Shown: positions 41,201-54,500 of the stretch, in pieces | Layout of the letters: every line of letters begins with the position of its first letter | How positions within the stretch are numbered: the stretch's first letter is position 1 | Origin: Prunella strophiata | Taxonomy: Eukaryota; Chordata; Aves; Passeriformes; Prunellidae | Length of the DNA stretch: 64,000 nt | Direction: 5' to 3' | Assembly (NCBI GenBank): GCA_036583965.1 | Contig: JAZBQD010000027.1 | Location: 22,123,001 to 22,187,000 of the forward strand | Made by a program: the position numbers and the translations under genes | Notes under the pieces: model-generated | Told to the model about the DNA's origin: nothing | What the model saw: the letters and a program-made list of their open reading frames with translations, nothing else | Databases searched by the model: none

Positions 41201-44200
41201 TGCAGGTCCAGATCAAGCACCTGACACCAAAGGGGAAGCACCTCCATCTGTCACACTGGCTCTACATGAAGGAAGCCTAAATCAGCAGGAGAGATGGCAG
41301 CAGTGTGTGTCAGGGTGACTTCCTGGACAGCCAGAGGGCTGGCAGCCAGGCAAGGATGTTTACACCTGGACATGTCACACCATACTTCTCTCCTACCTTA
41401 TAATTTTAATGGATTTTTTTTTTTTTTATTTCATAGTTTGCATTATTAAGTTTTTTTAAAAGATCCCTATTAATACAGTTTCTCTAATTCACATTTAACA
41501 ACCCCTTCCTATTAAAGAAAAAAATTATCTGCATAACAAAAAAACACAAGAATCAGTTGATTTCAATAAAGTTGCCCTGACAGATTATAAATGCCAGTGG
41601 AAAGAAATACAGAAAATTCATTCTGTTTAGTTATTAATCTGCTGACAGCATAAAGGTAGTGCAATGGAACTGGGTGTGTCCTTGAAATGCCTCTAACCTT
41701 TGTAAGCAGAAAGTGGTCAGAATTTGTTTAGCAGAAGATGAAAAACATCTCCACAGAATTCTTTGAACAGCCCAGATGTGGAAAATCTGCCTGCTGTGGT
41801 GTTTAAACCTCATTTTTGTTTCTGTAGCATGCAGACAACTCCTATCCAAACTGAGAAACTAAGGAATCTTTTTGACTTCCTCTGTTTTCCTCATAACAAG
41901 GCTTCACCTGTGAAGAAGGCACATGCTGAGCTGGTGCTTGCCAACTTGATCATTATGTAATTAAATCCATCAAAAACAATATTAGAAAGACTCACCAGTA
42001 AAACTGAAAGCACTGGACAATAAAACAATATTAAATCTAATTCTTTTTAGCAAAGAATCATCAAAGAGCTGAAATTCTGAAAGAATTTTTGATATTAAAA
42101 CAACAGCAGGAATATGAAAAGCAAGTGTACCATAAAGATAATGAGTAGAGAGACCAAGCTAGGATGTATTTGCAATCAAACTGGTTTCTCCTCCAGCAAC
42201 TGCATTGTGAACCATCTAGATGGAATCTGTGGTCAAGAAACATCTAACACTTCAAAAACTCAGCATCACACACTGTCAGCCATTCCCAGGATTAGTATAA
42301 GTGAAATCTCCTGTCTCTATATGACAAGAAGTCATAGGGATTTGGGTTTGAGCTTTTTTTTGAGCTAAAAGCTTTGAAGCACTTTTTGTTCTGAAATGTG
42401 GCATCACAATGAATTTTGTGACAGATCATTTCCCTAATGATCACATTTCCTGTAGTGAGACTTTTCATCTTCCTCTATGGCTGCACCAACACTGCAACAA
42501 CACACTCTGCAACACCTTCCACCTCCAGTGAAAAGGCTCTGATAGTCCCATTGATTGAAAGAGGACTCAAAGAAATGTGTCACTCTGATTTAAGTCCTGG
42601 GTCAGGACTCTGCATCACCAGCACAGCTGATCTCTTTTGATTTGGGGGTTGGACTTATTTCACAAGAAAGGTAGATGGTAACTTCTATAACAATTTACCT
42701 CACTAAGACCTGTCATCATCCTGATCATGTTAATTCTCATTTGCATTTGCCTCCTGCAACACCACAATAATTCCAGACCAGAAAATAAATGGAGCTGCTA
42801 AACATACTGAGCCCTGCTATAAAATTACTGGGATATCACTGTTATTTCTCTGCTCTTGATTTACTCTTGCTCATGTTCATTAAAAAATGTCACCTTCTTA
42901 TCTGACCCAGCTGTCCAAGCAACCCTTTTATTTGTGCTCCATTTGTACCTCTGACTGGAATTAGGCAGAAATTTTCTGTTGAAGATGACATCAATCCTCT
43001 CCCAGGAAGAAGGATTAATGCCCTCAAGTCCTCCTGCAGTAGTCTTTGCTGAATATCACATGAACTCCTTGTGTCCACCCTTACTTGGATAACAAGTACT
43101 TTATGCATAAGGTTGACCCAGGATTTCTGCAACTGGATGAGGTGATGTACAGGCCTCCTACCATGCTGCTGATTGACCAACAGGTTTCATTAAATTAATG
43201 GTTCATTTCATGAATTAATCAGTGCTATACTCTTGGTTTGGGTTGTTCAATATGGCTTTTTGCTTCAGTTTGCTGCCAAGTATGTGACTTCCTTTATGAA
43301 ATTACAGTCACAAACAATCAACTTCAATGTTTGGATTAAAAAATACTCCTTCTTTTATCTTCATTTCTGATCTTTTTTTTTTTTTTTTTTTTTTTTTGGG
43401 CATCTTACTCAGCAAAAGGTCCAGAGCATTTCTTTTTGTTCAGCAGCTTTTCAAGTGACCTTTTGGAAGTCAGAATCTGAATGTTTCCATTCCATGTATC
43501 TGAATGCTTCCATTTAACACAGAAATAATAACTTACTTGCTAAAGTGTTCTGAACTCTGTTGAACAGTAAGACATTTAGAAAGGTGCACTGAAGTCCATT
43601 TATGAAGTAGAAATATTTTATATCAGCTCTATGAGGTGACAATTTGCTACAATGAACAGGTGTCCCAAGGTTCTTTTCTTTTGCATTTCCTTTAATAAAT
43701 ATTTATTAAGGAAATAATGAAATAAATACGTGATCTGATTTTTGCAAATACATCCTTTTCCCTCTAATGACATGAATATTTTGCAAAGTAATATTAACAT
43801 AAAAAAATTGGTTTTATAAAAAATGGATCTTTTAAGGAAAATACATTTCTTTCTGTCACCTAAAAGATGAAAATGACCATCTAACTAACATTATGTTTCA
43901 CTCAAAACCACGTATATGTGTATGAAATAATCAAGATTCAGGTACATTCCTAAAAGCAGGAATCTATTCTAAACCCTTTGGAAGAATCATTGTGTTTCTA
44001 GTTGCATATAGAAACCCACACACTGTAAAAACTTGCAGCCCATCCCTGGCTTGTGCATCCTGAATGGTGTCTATGGGGTGGCCAAGAGATCACACCTTGT
44101 GTGTCTGGCCTGATAAATGATGTAGTTTAAATTCTCTATAAGGAATCCCAAGGAATTTGACCAAATTTAAACTAGTGAATAACTCTGCTTTCTTAATGGC

Positions 44201-47200
44201 ACAGATTTAAATAAGTAAAGCACTGAAACCTTAACACTGATTTTAAAGACAAGCTATGTTGTCTTAGGCAAAACTCTCACAAACATGAGAGCTTCTCCAG
44301 GTAAGAACCTTTCAGAGAGGCACTATAATCCTTTCTCTGAGCAGAATTCCTTCCCCCACACCTCTAAGAATTGCCTATACTCTTAGACTGGAAGAACAAC
44401 AGTGTTCTGCCTACACTTCCTGGAAACTGTGCCTATGCCTGTGTGTCTGCTTTTATCAAAATATCCACCAAAGGTCAGGTAATTTTTCATACTCATCTAG
44501 AGACAAAGATGCTACCTATCCTGATGAATCAGTTCAAGAGTGTTAGTGCTTTTCCCTCAAAATCAGATATAAACACTAAGAAAATGAAGTGCATTAATGC
44601 CATGACTCTTTCCAAGCATGCTCAGAATTAAAATTGTAGCAGATTCCACAGCTTCTCCCACCTGACTCTCCAGCTCTTCCCTGGTGTTGGAGCTGGTGCA
44701 GGAGACAAAGGGCTGAGCAGGAAATCAGTCAGGAAGGGCTAACTAGACTTCTGCACTAGTTCTGACAGCTATAAGAAAGTATAAGCATGGCACTAAACTG
44801 AGTTTTAAAAAAGAAAAAAGACAAAAAAATGTTGTCACTGAAGTAATGCTGGAGATAAGCCAGTAAGTTTTCATCCTCTTTAGACTAATGCCAAAAGGTG
44901 ATTGTGCCTGCAGTACTAATTTACTTGTTTCATGAGAAACTCCCTGATTTACTGGGAAAGAAAACAATGACTTTTTATAAAGTAAAATAACTTTTACTTG
45001 CTAAAGGGTTCTGAGCTCTGTGGAGCAGCAAGATATTTAGAAAGGTGCAATGAATTCCATTTATGAAGTAGAAATATTTTATATCAGCTCTATGAGGTGA
45101 CAATTTGCTATGATGAACAGGTATCCTAAGGTTTTTTGATTTTGCATTTCCTTCAATAAATAATGTTTACCAGCATCCGGGTTGCTTTTTATAATAAATT
45201 CATACACACATAAGGTGTTCCAAAAGTCATTGTCCAGGGAGCAAAGGCAATTACTCAAGAGCTGGCAAATATCCATTTGTGCTGCCAGTGCAAAGCCCCA
45301 GTCCTTTTCCTTCCCTATCACTGCTGAACATCCACAGAGATGTTTCATTCTGTGATCACAGACTGCTCTTTTGGTCCAGCTTAGAACACAGCTCCAGAGC
45401 ACGTGGTGAAGGTGCCTTTCACCTGCAGAGCTGATTCTGTGCTTGAGCCATGGAGTAAGGGAGGCAAAGAACCTTGAGAACACAGATCTCACAGCTAAGT
45501 AGGGAATTAGTGGCTTAGGTAACAGGAGTAATATTCCAGCTCTCATCACAGAATTCTTGTATGATGTTACAAAATATACTCACACTAAATTTTACATGCA
45601 GCAATCATTAATAATTGGTCTGCATTTAATAGGTTCTTAATTATACCAGTCTGACTGACAGAAGTGGTAACCTTTCAAAACTGCAGATTAATCTGAGACA
45701 AGCACCCCTCTCCTTAAAGCCCCCCTAACTTCAGTTAGTTTTTCTGATTATTAGACTGATCTTCTCTTTGGGCCATTTTATCACCACAAGTATGAATATC
45801 TATATGTGTGTAGCATTTAGCTATAGAAGATGAGCAGCAGCTTCAAAGAACATAAAAACAAGTATTTCTAGTTGTAGAAAGTTTTCAGTAGCAATTCTGT
45901 AAATATGGCCTGAACTGTACATTGAAAATCTATTCGGTGTTTTATATCTGTGTTGCTCATTCTCTTCACAGAAAAGGGAATCCAGTAGAGGAAAAACCTC
46001 TTTCTGAAGTTCTGAAGAACTTCTTTCAGTGAAGACACTGATTGAATCCACCACCACTGCAAAGATCTGGTATCAGCCATATGTCAGCTTTATCACTCTA
46101 CCATTGCAGTGCTCTTCAAAGACTACCTTAGAGATCTGAAGCAACTTTTAAAAAGTGTGTAAGGTTACTGTACCTGCTTCCTTCCCCCTATGGTTACTCA
46201 TTATCTCGAGGAAAGGCTGTCATAAACAGAGTTCAGATTTTACAGAATGATTATATTAAAGTTATTATACACATATTACACAATACAACTCCATTCAAGG
46301 CTCTGCTTATAGCTGTATCTTATTATCAACTACTGCATTTGCAAACAGAGCCATTCCAAATGCTTTACATCTCATAACAAACCCTTTTCACTCAAACTTG
46401 CAGCCATCTAGAACCCAAATGTCCTTATGACCCTGAAATCCAACACCACAAATTAGAAACAATCAATTCCACAAAAACCAAACAAACAAAAAACAAACCA
46501 AAACCCTCAAACACTCTGTAATGTTCATGAGATATTTTTTAAAATATTCTATATTGTATTACAGATCCAGGTCACACTTGAATTAATTACAGTTTGTATC
46601 TCCAGAGTTTGTATCTACAGAATTCACCCTCTGATAAGCAGGAAACATGATTTTTTTTCTTTACAGTCTAAATAAATCAATTAGGTCAATTACATGTCAA
46701 AATTAATTTATTATTGTTATTACTATTTATGAGCACTGAGATATGAAAGTGCTGAATGCAACCTAAATTTTTTTTTACTGAACAGAACAGAATGAGGAAT
46801 CTCTCTTCCACATCCAGGTGCTGTTCATGTTAGCTCATCTCCTGCAGGTAGAGGAACAGCTGCAAGAACTGAGAATCAGGAGGGTGGGATTACATGCTCT
46901 CCCATACAAGACAGAGAATGTGTGTTTGTAACACATCATGCACACACTGTTGTTTGTTTACTGTATTTCACTCACTGGTGGGAGAATGCAATATGTTAAT
47001 GAAAGGATTAAACAGCTGGAGAAAATAATCATTGCAAATAAATATAGTGCCTTCATATGTGACCTGATTTTTTATTGTTTTCACACAGCAAGAGAGGAGC
47101 TTTGGAACACCTTAAGTTTTTACCCACAGTAGTTTTATCATTAAGTGTTGTCTTCCAGGAATACTTACACCAGTTGTTGACATGTATAAAGGTTATAAGA

Positions 47201-50200
47201 GCACAATGTGATGATGTGTGCAATACATGGACCTGTGTAGGACAGTTTATCTTGAATCCTGGGAATAATTTATTGCATGCTGCTTTGAATGAAGTGTTTT
47301 ATGCCCCTTTCTCAGAAAAGGAACTAAATAGCACAAGGGATTATGCAAGTTCTCTGACTGGCCACATATGCTGCTATCACTTTTTCCATTATCAGTCTTT
47401 CCTCTCAACTCCATAGCATTCCCTTTTAAGAAATATCCATGCAGTCTAGAATAAGATCAGAAATCCTTTGAAAACAAGACTATATCCATCCTACATTTGT
47501 CCAGCACCTGGCCCAGCAAGATCACAGCTATGGAAAATAGCCCTCCAATAAACACAGAAGTAAGACAGTCACAACCACACAGAGAAGCAGCTCCTTCCTG
47601 ACTTCCCAAGTAGCTCTTTTTCCCCTTTCCAAGTATTCAGTATTCACAACTTTAGATAAACTTTCAGAAAATATTAACTTGCAGCTGAACACTACAATTT
47701 TTCACATTGTCTCAGTGACCAACACATGGAGGTCCTCTGAAAATCTGATCACTTTATTTTATGTAAAAACAGTTCCCAAGTGTTTTGGAGCTTACAGTCA
47801 AAGCCAGGGATATCTTTTCCAAACAGCTTTCTCAGGGACTTGGATTTCAAAGACCCCCAGTAGGTTTAAAGGAAAAAAAGAAAAAACAAACAAATAATCA
47901 AAACAAAAAACAAACAAACAAAAAAACCCCAGAAAGATAAAATAAATTCTGTAAGACACTTAAAAGCCTTTTCAGACTTTCCACTGACGTCTCCACAGAG
48001 GTGAGACTCAGGTGAGCAGCAATCCTATTGTGAAGAGAGCATCAGCTGCAGTGAGAGCAGCTGAAAATAGCATTTCTGACATGCATTTTGTTATGAAAAT
48101 GTCTTCCTTGCTCGGTGAAAAGTGTGGTTTTTAGAAGCCATGGTTTGCAAGCAGTCCTTCCCTTGCCATTAAAGGCACCCTTCTGCAATGACAACACACT
48201 TGATGACATCCACATTATAAATGGTTTTCTTTCCAATATTAACACAAAAACTTCAAGCAGCTACTGCACCAAACATTTGTCTATTTATTCAGGGCAGTGC
48301 AAAACTGCATCTTAGCAGGCCATTGAGCCCAGCATTAATAATTAATTAGGAAGACAAACACAGCTGTTGCTCTTTTTATTAACTTTTGGAAAAATTGATC
48401 CACATATCTTGGCATTTTTCTCCTTAACTATTCTTTGATTTCTAATTAACTTAATGCATCCTGTGTTGATTCAAAAGGCATCTGTAGGTGACTTCAATAA
48501 CTATGCTTCTATAAATAATATCTTACTACATATTAAACTTAACTATTTTATCACTTCAAAATCCTCATGGCCTGTTGTTATCGACACAGATAAGGTTACT
48601 AGTTGTATCAGCAAGCTCTGAGATGTTATCTTGCTGTAGAAAGTCCCATACCTTTTCACAAGTTCAGTTCCTCACAGAGCTGACTCCATCTTCCTTCTTC
48701 ACCAGAGCACTGCTAACTGATTTCTATTCTCCTACCTTGCTGGTCCCTCCTTTTATACTACTCAGTGTCATTGGATGTATCTGTGCCCTATTAAGGGCAC
48801 ACCTGTTCTAAATCTTAGTAATTAGAACAGCTGCAAGTCTTTAGGGGGTAAAATTACCTTCAGCACTGCCTCCCACAATGGCCAAACCAACCAGTCTGCA
48901 GAAAAGTAAAAAATGCTAAATTTGGCAAACCAAAAAACACAGGATTTTATGAAAGTTTCATGTCTGAGTATTATAAAGCCTTGATCCATTACTGTCAAGG
49001 TTAAATAACTCTTTATAGAATTCACATTCATTTCCTTGAGCTGCCTCCCTTGTATTCAGCACCATTCCATTGTAAACCTTCTAAACTGTAAAGAGGAAGC
49101 TGACACTGGGTTAAGCTGTTATTATACATACATATTTTCTAAGAGCAGGAGTATTGGATGTCTCTCAGAAACATTTAATTCTAAGTCATTTCATTAGCAG
49201 ACAGACAGCAAAATCAGAAATGCTACTAATGTCTACTAACGCATATTTCTTTCTGCTCTTTCATATCTTACCTTCAAACTTCAACCACATTTCTTACCTC
49301 AGACTAACACACCAGACTGCAGGTGTGTGGAGGATGTAGAAAGATCTTTCACTTCTGTTGAGGCAGCACAGTTGAGCACAGCAGCATTAATGAAGCTGCA
49401 AAGCAAGTCAAGCTTTTTTCTGTACTTGTTAGGCAGTCTGAGATATCCCAAATATTACCCTTCCACTCACACACATTGCACAGGCATGCACATTCACAGA
49501 TTGTATTTTGGGAGGAGGGACCTTGTGTACTGCATACAAGAGACCTAGGGCAATAATCTCTTACTGCCATCAGGGACCAAGTAAAAAAAAAATCCACATA
49601 ATTTAAAAAAATGTATGTATCACCATTTAAAGTCTCCAAGAAAGTATGATATGAATAAAGAAATCCTCCAGATGCTCTATCCAAAACTCATTAAAACTGG
49701 AAGATTTCTCTAAGGTGTATACAAACATGATTTTGCATTCATTATAGACACCAAAGGTCTACCTTAAGAGGTTAAGTGCACTGCTACTGCAGTGCAGTAG
49801 CAGCTCTGGTCATCTTTCCTTTGGTTATGAGTGTACAATTTTATATTATATGCTGACAAAGTCAACTTGGCCTGCACTTCTCTAGAACAGTTGTTGAGGT
49901 TTATAACTGCTACCACTGAGACTCCTAAAACACCTAATTTACTAGACAGGCTTCCTATTGTATTTACCCTTAAGTGTGGAGGATTCCTTATAACATGAAT
50001 CCTTCTGCAGCTGTGGTCTGTTTAGCACACCTCAGCTCATCCACAGACACAGGAAGTAAAAGGCTGGTGGTCCTGTTCTGGTGTCTCAAGAACTCATTGA
50101 CCAGATTCAGATATTTCACCCAATAATGGGTAAAATAGAGACTACAGTTGATGTGATCATGTTTTACAGAATTTCAGATTTGCTAGGGTTAAGCACAGTA

Positions 50201-51541
50201 TGGGTTGCTCTTACTCAGCACAAAACTATCAGCTCCCCATTGACAATACCTGTGCCTTAGGACTGAGAAAAAGGTATAAATTTATGTACAAGTCATTTGC
50301 TCCATACTTTTGCTTTCTTTGTTTAGATACTCTACCCAAAATACTCTAATGCACAGCCAGTGTCATCACATTAACTGCTGGTAGTTTACATGTTGCAAGA
50401 CACAGGTTTACCTGTAAATATTTAAGGAATTAGGACTCTACATTTTTGGCAAGGTAAGTGTTACTATCTTCAACTTGACAGATGATGAAACTGAAGTCTG
50501 GAGAAATGAAAGCAGCACTTCACACCAGGAGTTTCTCAGACAGCCTAGACTGCAGCTGCCTTCTGTCTCTTAGATCTTATTCTAGAAGCCTGACTCTGCT
50601 TTGTTGTTTATCTTACCCTATTTTTCCCCTACATAAATCTTAACTTACAAGCCTCCAGAAACAGTTGAGGGATTAATACTACCTTAAATATTCAATTCAG
50701 TTTTGCAGTGTATATGATTATCTGGAAAGGCAATGCTAGCCCTTTATTTTTGTAACATCTCAGCTGAGGTTCTGTATTATATGCTTCTCTGAGTGTAAAA
50801 ATCTTTCAACTCTTATAGGACATATGCTCCAGTTAACGAACTACTATTTCCTTATATATTTTACAAAGAGTTTCATTGTATGGCTTCATTTTTCTATTAG
50901 ACAGCTATTTTGATTATTTCTCTTACTGTCAGGAAAAGAATCTATTTCAAAAGGCAATTAAAAATATTCCTCCATGGAGTTCACATTTTTGAAACAACAA
51001 AAAAGTCATTCATGCCCTAAAAAAGGTACCTCTAGAGCTCTTTGCAAGGCAGTGGGATTATGAATGAAGAACAGACAGATTGTGAGAGAAGTCTTTGAAA
51101 CTAAAGAATAGAAACCTAAGCAAGCAGGCCAGCCGAGAAGGCACTGACACAGAGGGAATAACTGCAAGAACAGTACTGCAAAGTAGTGGTATAAAAGAAA
51201 AGAAGTGGATCCTGTTAGCTATACAACACTATGGATAATATAAGCTAGCACTGAAGTGCTCACAGCTAGTTTCTAAAATCCTGGCATTGAAGGCCCCAAA
51301 CTGCTTTACTTGAAAGGGAAAAAAGCCTGGAAATAGATAAAATGCTGTAACAGTTACTGAAACACCAGTGAAAAAGACCTGTTTGCAAGTGCATGGATAG
51401 CCTGGAAATACATCAGGACATGCAGGCTAAAAGAACAGTCAAGTTGCAGGGAAATAAACAACTTTCATAACTGTATCTATTATTGTAATCTTGGTATTTA
51501 GAGGAGGAAGTCAGAGTTTTGCCACTCTTTAAAACTTCTCA

Positions 51542-51574
<33 letters not shown>

Positions 51575-54500
51575 ACAGAAGTGCTTCAGGGCTTTGAAGA
51601 GAGTAAACTACTTCCTCCAAAATATACTGGATGCACTTCATAACTTTGAAAGAAAAAACAGCTTGATTTCTGTTATATATGATTTAAGATAAATCAGTGT
51701 GAACTATGGGTATCTCAGGAGGATGCAGAAAGCAGCAGAGCTTGGGGACAGTCTCTGTCTTGCAGGCAGAGCTGGCAGTCACAGTGCCAGCAGCAGCTCG
51801 GTGAGCAGGCACAAACACCTAGCCCAGCCCTGCCTGATCCATGCCCTCCTGTTACACACAGGCCCTGCTGGGGCTCAGAGGAGCTCACAGGCACAGAGCT
51901 GAACTCTTGCTAGCAAGCCTTGTCCAGCACTTCACACCTTCCTGCAGCACTTCTCACTCCTCTCTGTCTTGGGTTCCATCTCTGCAGCCACCCCCATGCT
52001 GTGCTCTCCCTGCTTTGGTTCTCACCCTGGGACTGGCAGCAGGGAAACAGCCTCCCAAAAAAGGGGGAATGACTCAGGGTAAGTCTGCCCTGCACAGGGG
52101 GATGCAGAGACACTTTGCTAACCACACCAGGTAGTTGACTGAATACAAAAAGTCAAGCCATGTCAGCAGACTTTCAACGTGGGCGAATTTCTTCTGCCTT
52201 CCTGGTGGACCAGATTTATGCTGATGAATATTAACTCTTAAAGTAGATTGAGAATGTAAACAGAGAAGGAACATTTCCATGGCTTGCTGTTCTCTCCTAG
52301 CTCCCAGCAGGACACAGTAAATACCACAATGCAGCTGCACAGCAAAGAAAAACAATATATACAATGTATTCCCATCTTCAGCGTGGAGACTGCTGCTTGT
52401 TTAATGCATACACATGTGACCAGACTAGCAGGCACTTCTGAAGATAGGTCATGGGAGTCAGAAAAACAGAGCTTGGTTCCTGACACTCAGCACATTTGGA
52501 AAGTCACTTCATCTTGTTTCCTACCCCATTTCTTCTGCCTTATTTCATTATATATGCAGTGTTTTTAACATGCTTGCTTGTTGATTTGTTTTTCAGGATC
52601 TTAATATAAAAATGTAAGTTCACTAAATTGAAACTAAAGGAAGTGGTTCCAAATACCAAGCCACCAACAGCTAGACCCTCTTTAGAACTGGTCTCTACAT
52701 GACAGTTTTTCTTTTTCCATTAGTCCAGAACCAGTGTCTCTTGCGCTGTCTGCATCAACAACCCAGCCATCTGCTTGTTATGTTTCAACAGGTCTAGGTA
52801 AATGAGTGAAAAATATTACATATTTAGTCTAAATCTGTATCTAATTTCAGTCCAGAATCCAAGTTGTTCAGCCAGAGTGCTGCTGAGCTCCAACCAACTT
52901 GTGTCCTGCCTCAAGTTTAGGTATGACACCATAATGAAACTGAACAGCTTCCAGTTCAGCAGTTGTTTGTGTCTGGCCAGCCCGGGGAGTGAGCAGAACT
53001 GGCAGCCACCTGTGTGCACACCACTCCCTGCCTCTGTTCACTGGGAATAAAGCACTGGGGTGGTGCACAGCATGTAAAGCAGGCAATTTGTTGTAATGGC
53101 TAAGAGATCCCTGAGTGCAGGACTCTGAGGTATGCATTTCCAAAACCCTCGAGTGCACCACTACAACAAAAAAGAACAGTCCCAAACAGAACCAGAACAG
53201 ATGCAGTGGGGCATCTGTAAGAGGCCAGCATCAGTGGTGATGCCCTTCACTTTCTTCTATCTTAATATACATTCTCCTGCCAGAGCAATTCCCCTTATAC
53301 TTTATCCTACACATAAAATGAACCAATATTACTAAATTCCACTGCTTAAAAAATTGGGTTGGCCAGACTCTTTCCAAGGGTACAGACTGACCTGTGAAAA
53401 AGATTTTCATGGAAAATCAGAGCCATAGGATAAGCCATCTGAAAAGAAAATGCAATACTTCCAGCTGGAAAGTTGCACAGCTCTTGAGCATGGAGACTAC
53501 ATGACCAGAATTTCATGTGTGTGCTGGTTTTGACTGGGGGAGAGTTAATTTTCTTCACATTATCTATCTTGGGTAATGTTTGGATTTGTGATGAAAAATA
53601 GGGTTAATAATCCAGAGATATTTTTGTTACTGCTGAGCAGTGCTTACACAGTCAAGGCTTTTCCTGCTTCTCATACCACCCCACTAAGGGAGGAGATTGT
53701 GGGTGCACAACAAGCTGGGAGAGGACACAGCTGGGACAGGTGACCCAATTGCCCAAAGAGATATTACATATGGCATCATGCTCAGTTATGGGAGATGAAG
53801 GAAGGAGGAAGTGGGGACATTCAGAGTGATGACATTTTGTTCCCAAGTAACCATTACATGTGATGGTTACTGCTTTCCTGGGGATGGCTGAACACCTGCC
53901 TGCCCAGAAGGAGCAGTGAATTAATTCCTCACCTTTAGTTCTTCTTTACCTATTAAACTGTCTTTATCTCAACCCATGAATTTTCTCACTTTTACTCTTC
54001 CACCCAATCCCACCAGGAGGCACTGAGCATGCAGCTGTGTAGGGCTGAGTTACCAGCTGGGGTTAAACCACAGCAGCCCTCTTTGGCACCCAATGTAAGG
54101 CTCAAAGGGGTTCAGATAACAACAGCTTTGATTGGAAGTGTGTTGGATGGAATTTACAGCTGTTATTGCTCTTTGGCTGCTTTGGGCAGACTCCTGTGCT
54201 TGCCCTGGGCTTGATGCCTTACAGTACATTAGGGTAGTGCTCATCTGTGGCTGCTTTTTGCTTTCCCTCTGTTGTGCTGCTGATCCCCTCACTCTGCTGT
54301 GCTTGGGGACATTTTGAGGACAGCAATGGTGATGCACAGGGACTGGCACATGGCCAGGGCATTGCTGCTGTTTCTGTGCTGCTGTACTGGACATGCTGGA
54401 ATTCCAGTGTGAGCTCGAGTCAAAGGGACTGTGACCTGTGGGTGAGTCCACATGGGAGCAGGATATCCTGAAGCTTCTCCAGCCATGAATAAGTCCATGC

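Larger units (their letters stand above)
24166..53519 (-). other. PTPRC intron 2, retrovirus-free part
   Basis: About 29 kb of mostly AT-rich sequence without a recognisable gene. ORFs longer than 130 codons occur (28,129-28,701, 37,208-37,609 and 37,746-38,228 on plus; 45,079-45,549 on minus), but none resembles a protein I know or carries convincing splice signals. CR1 fragments, simple repeats and a local duplication are listed separately. The large intron between signal peptide and mature N-terminus is also a feature of mammalian PTPRC and may house enhancers, which I cannot identify by eye. Confidence 0.6.
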
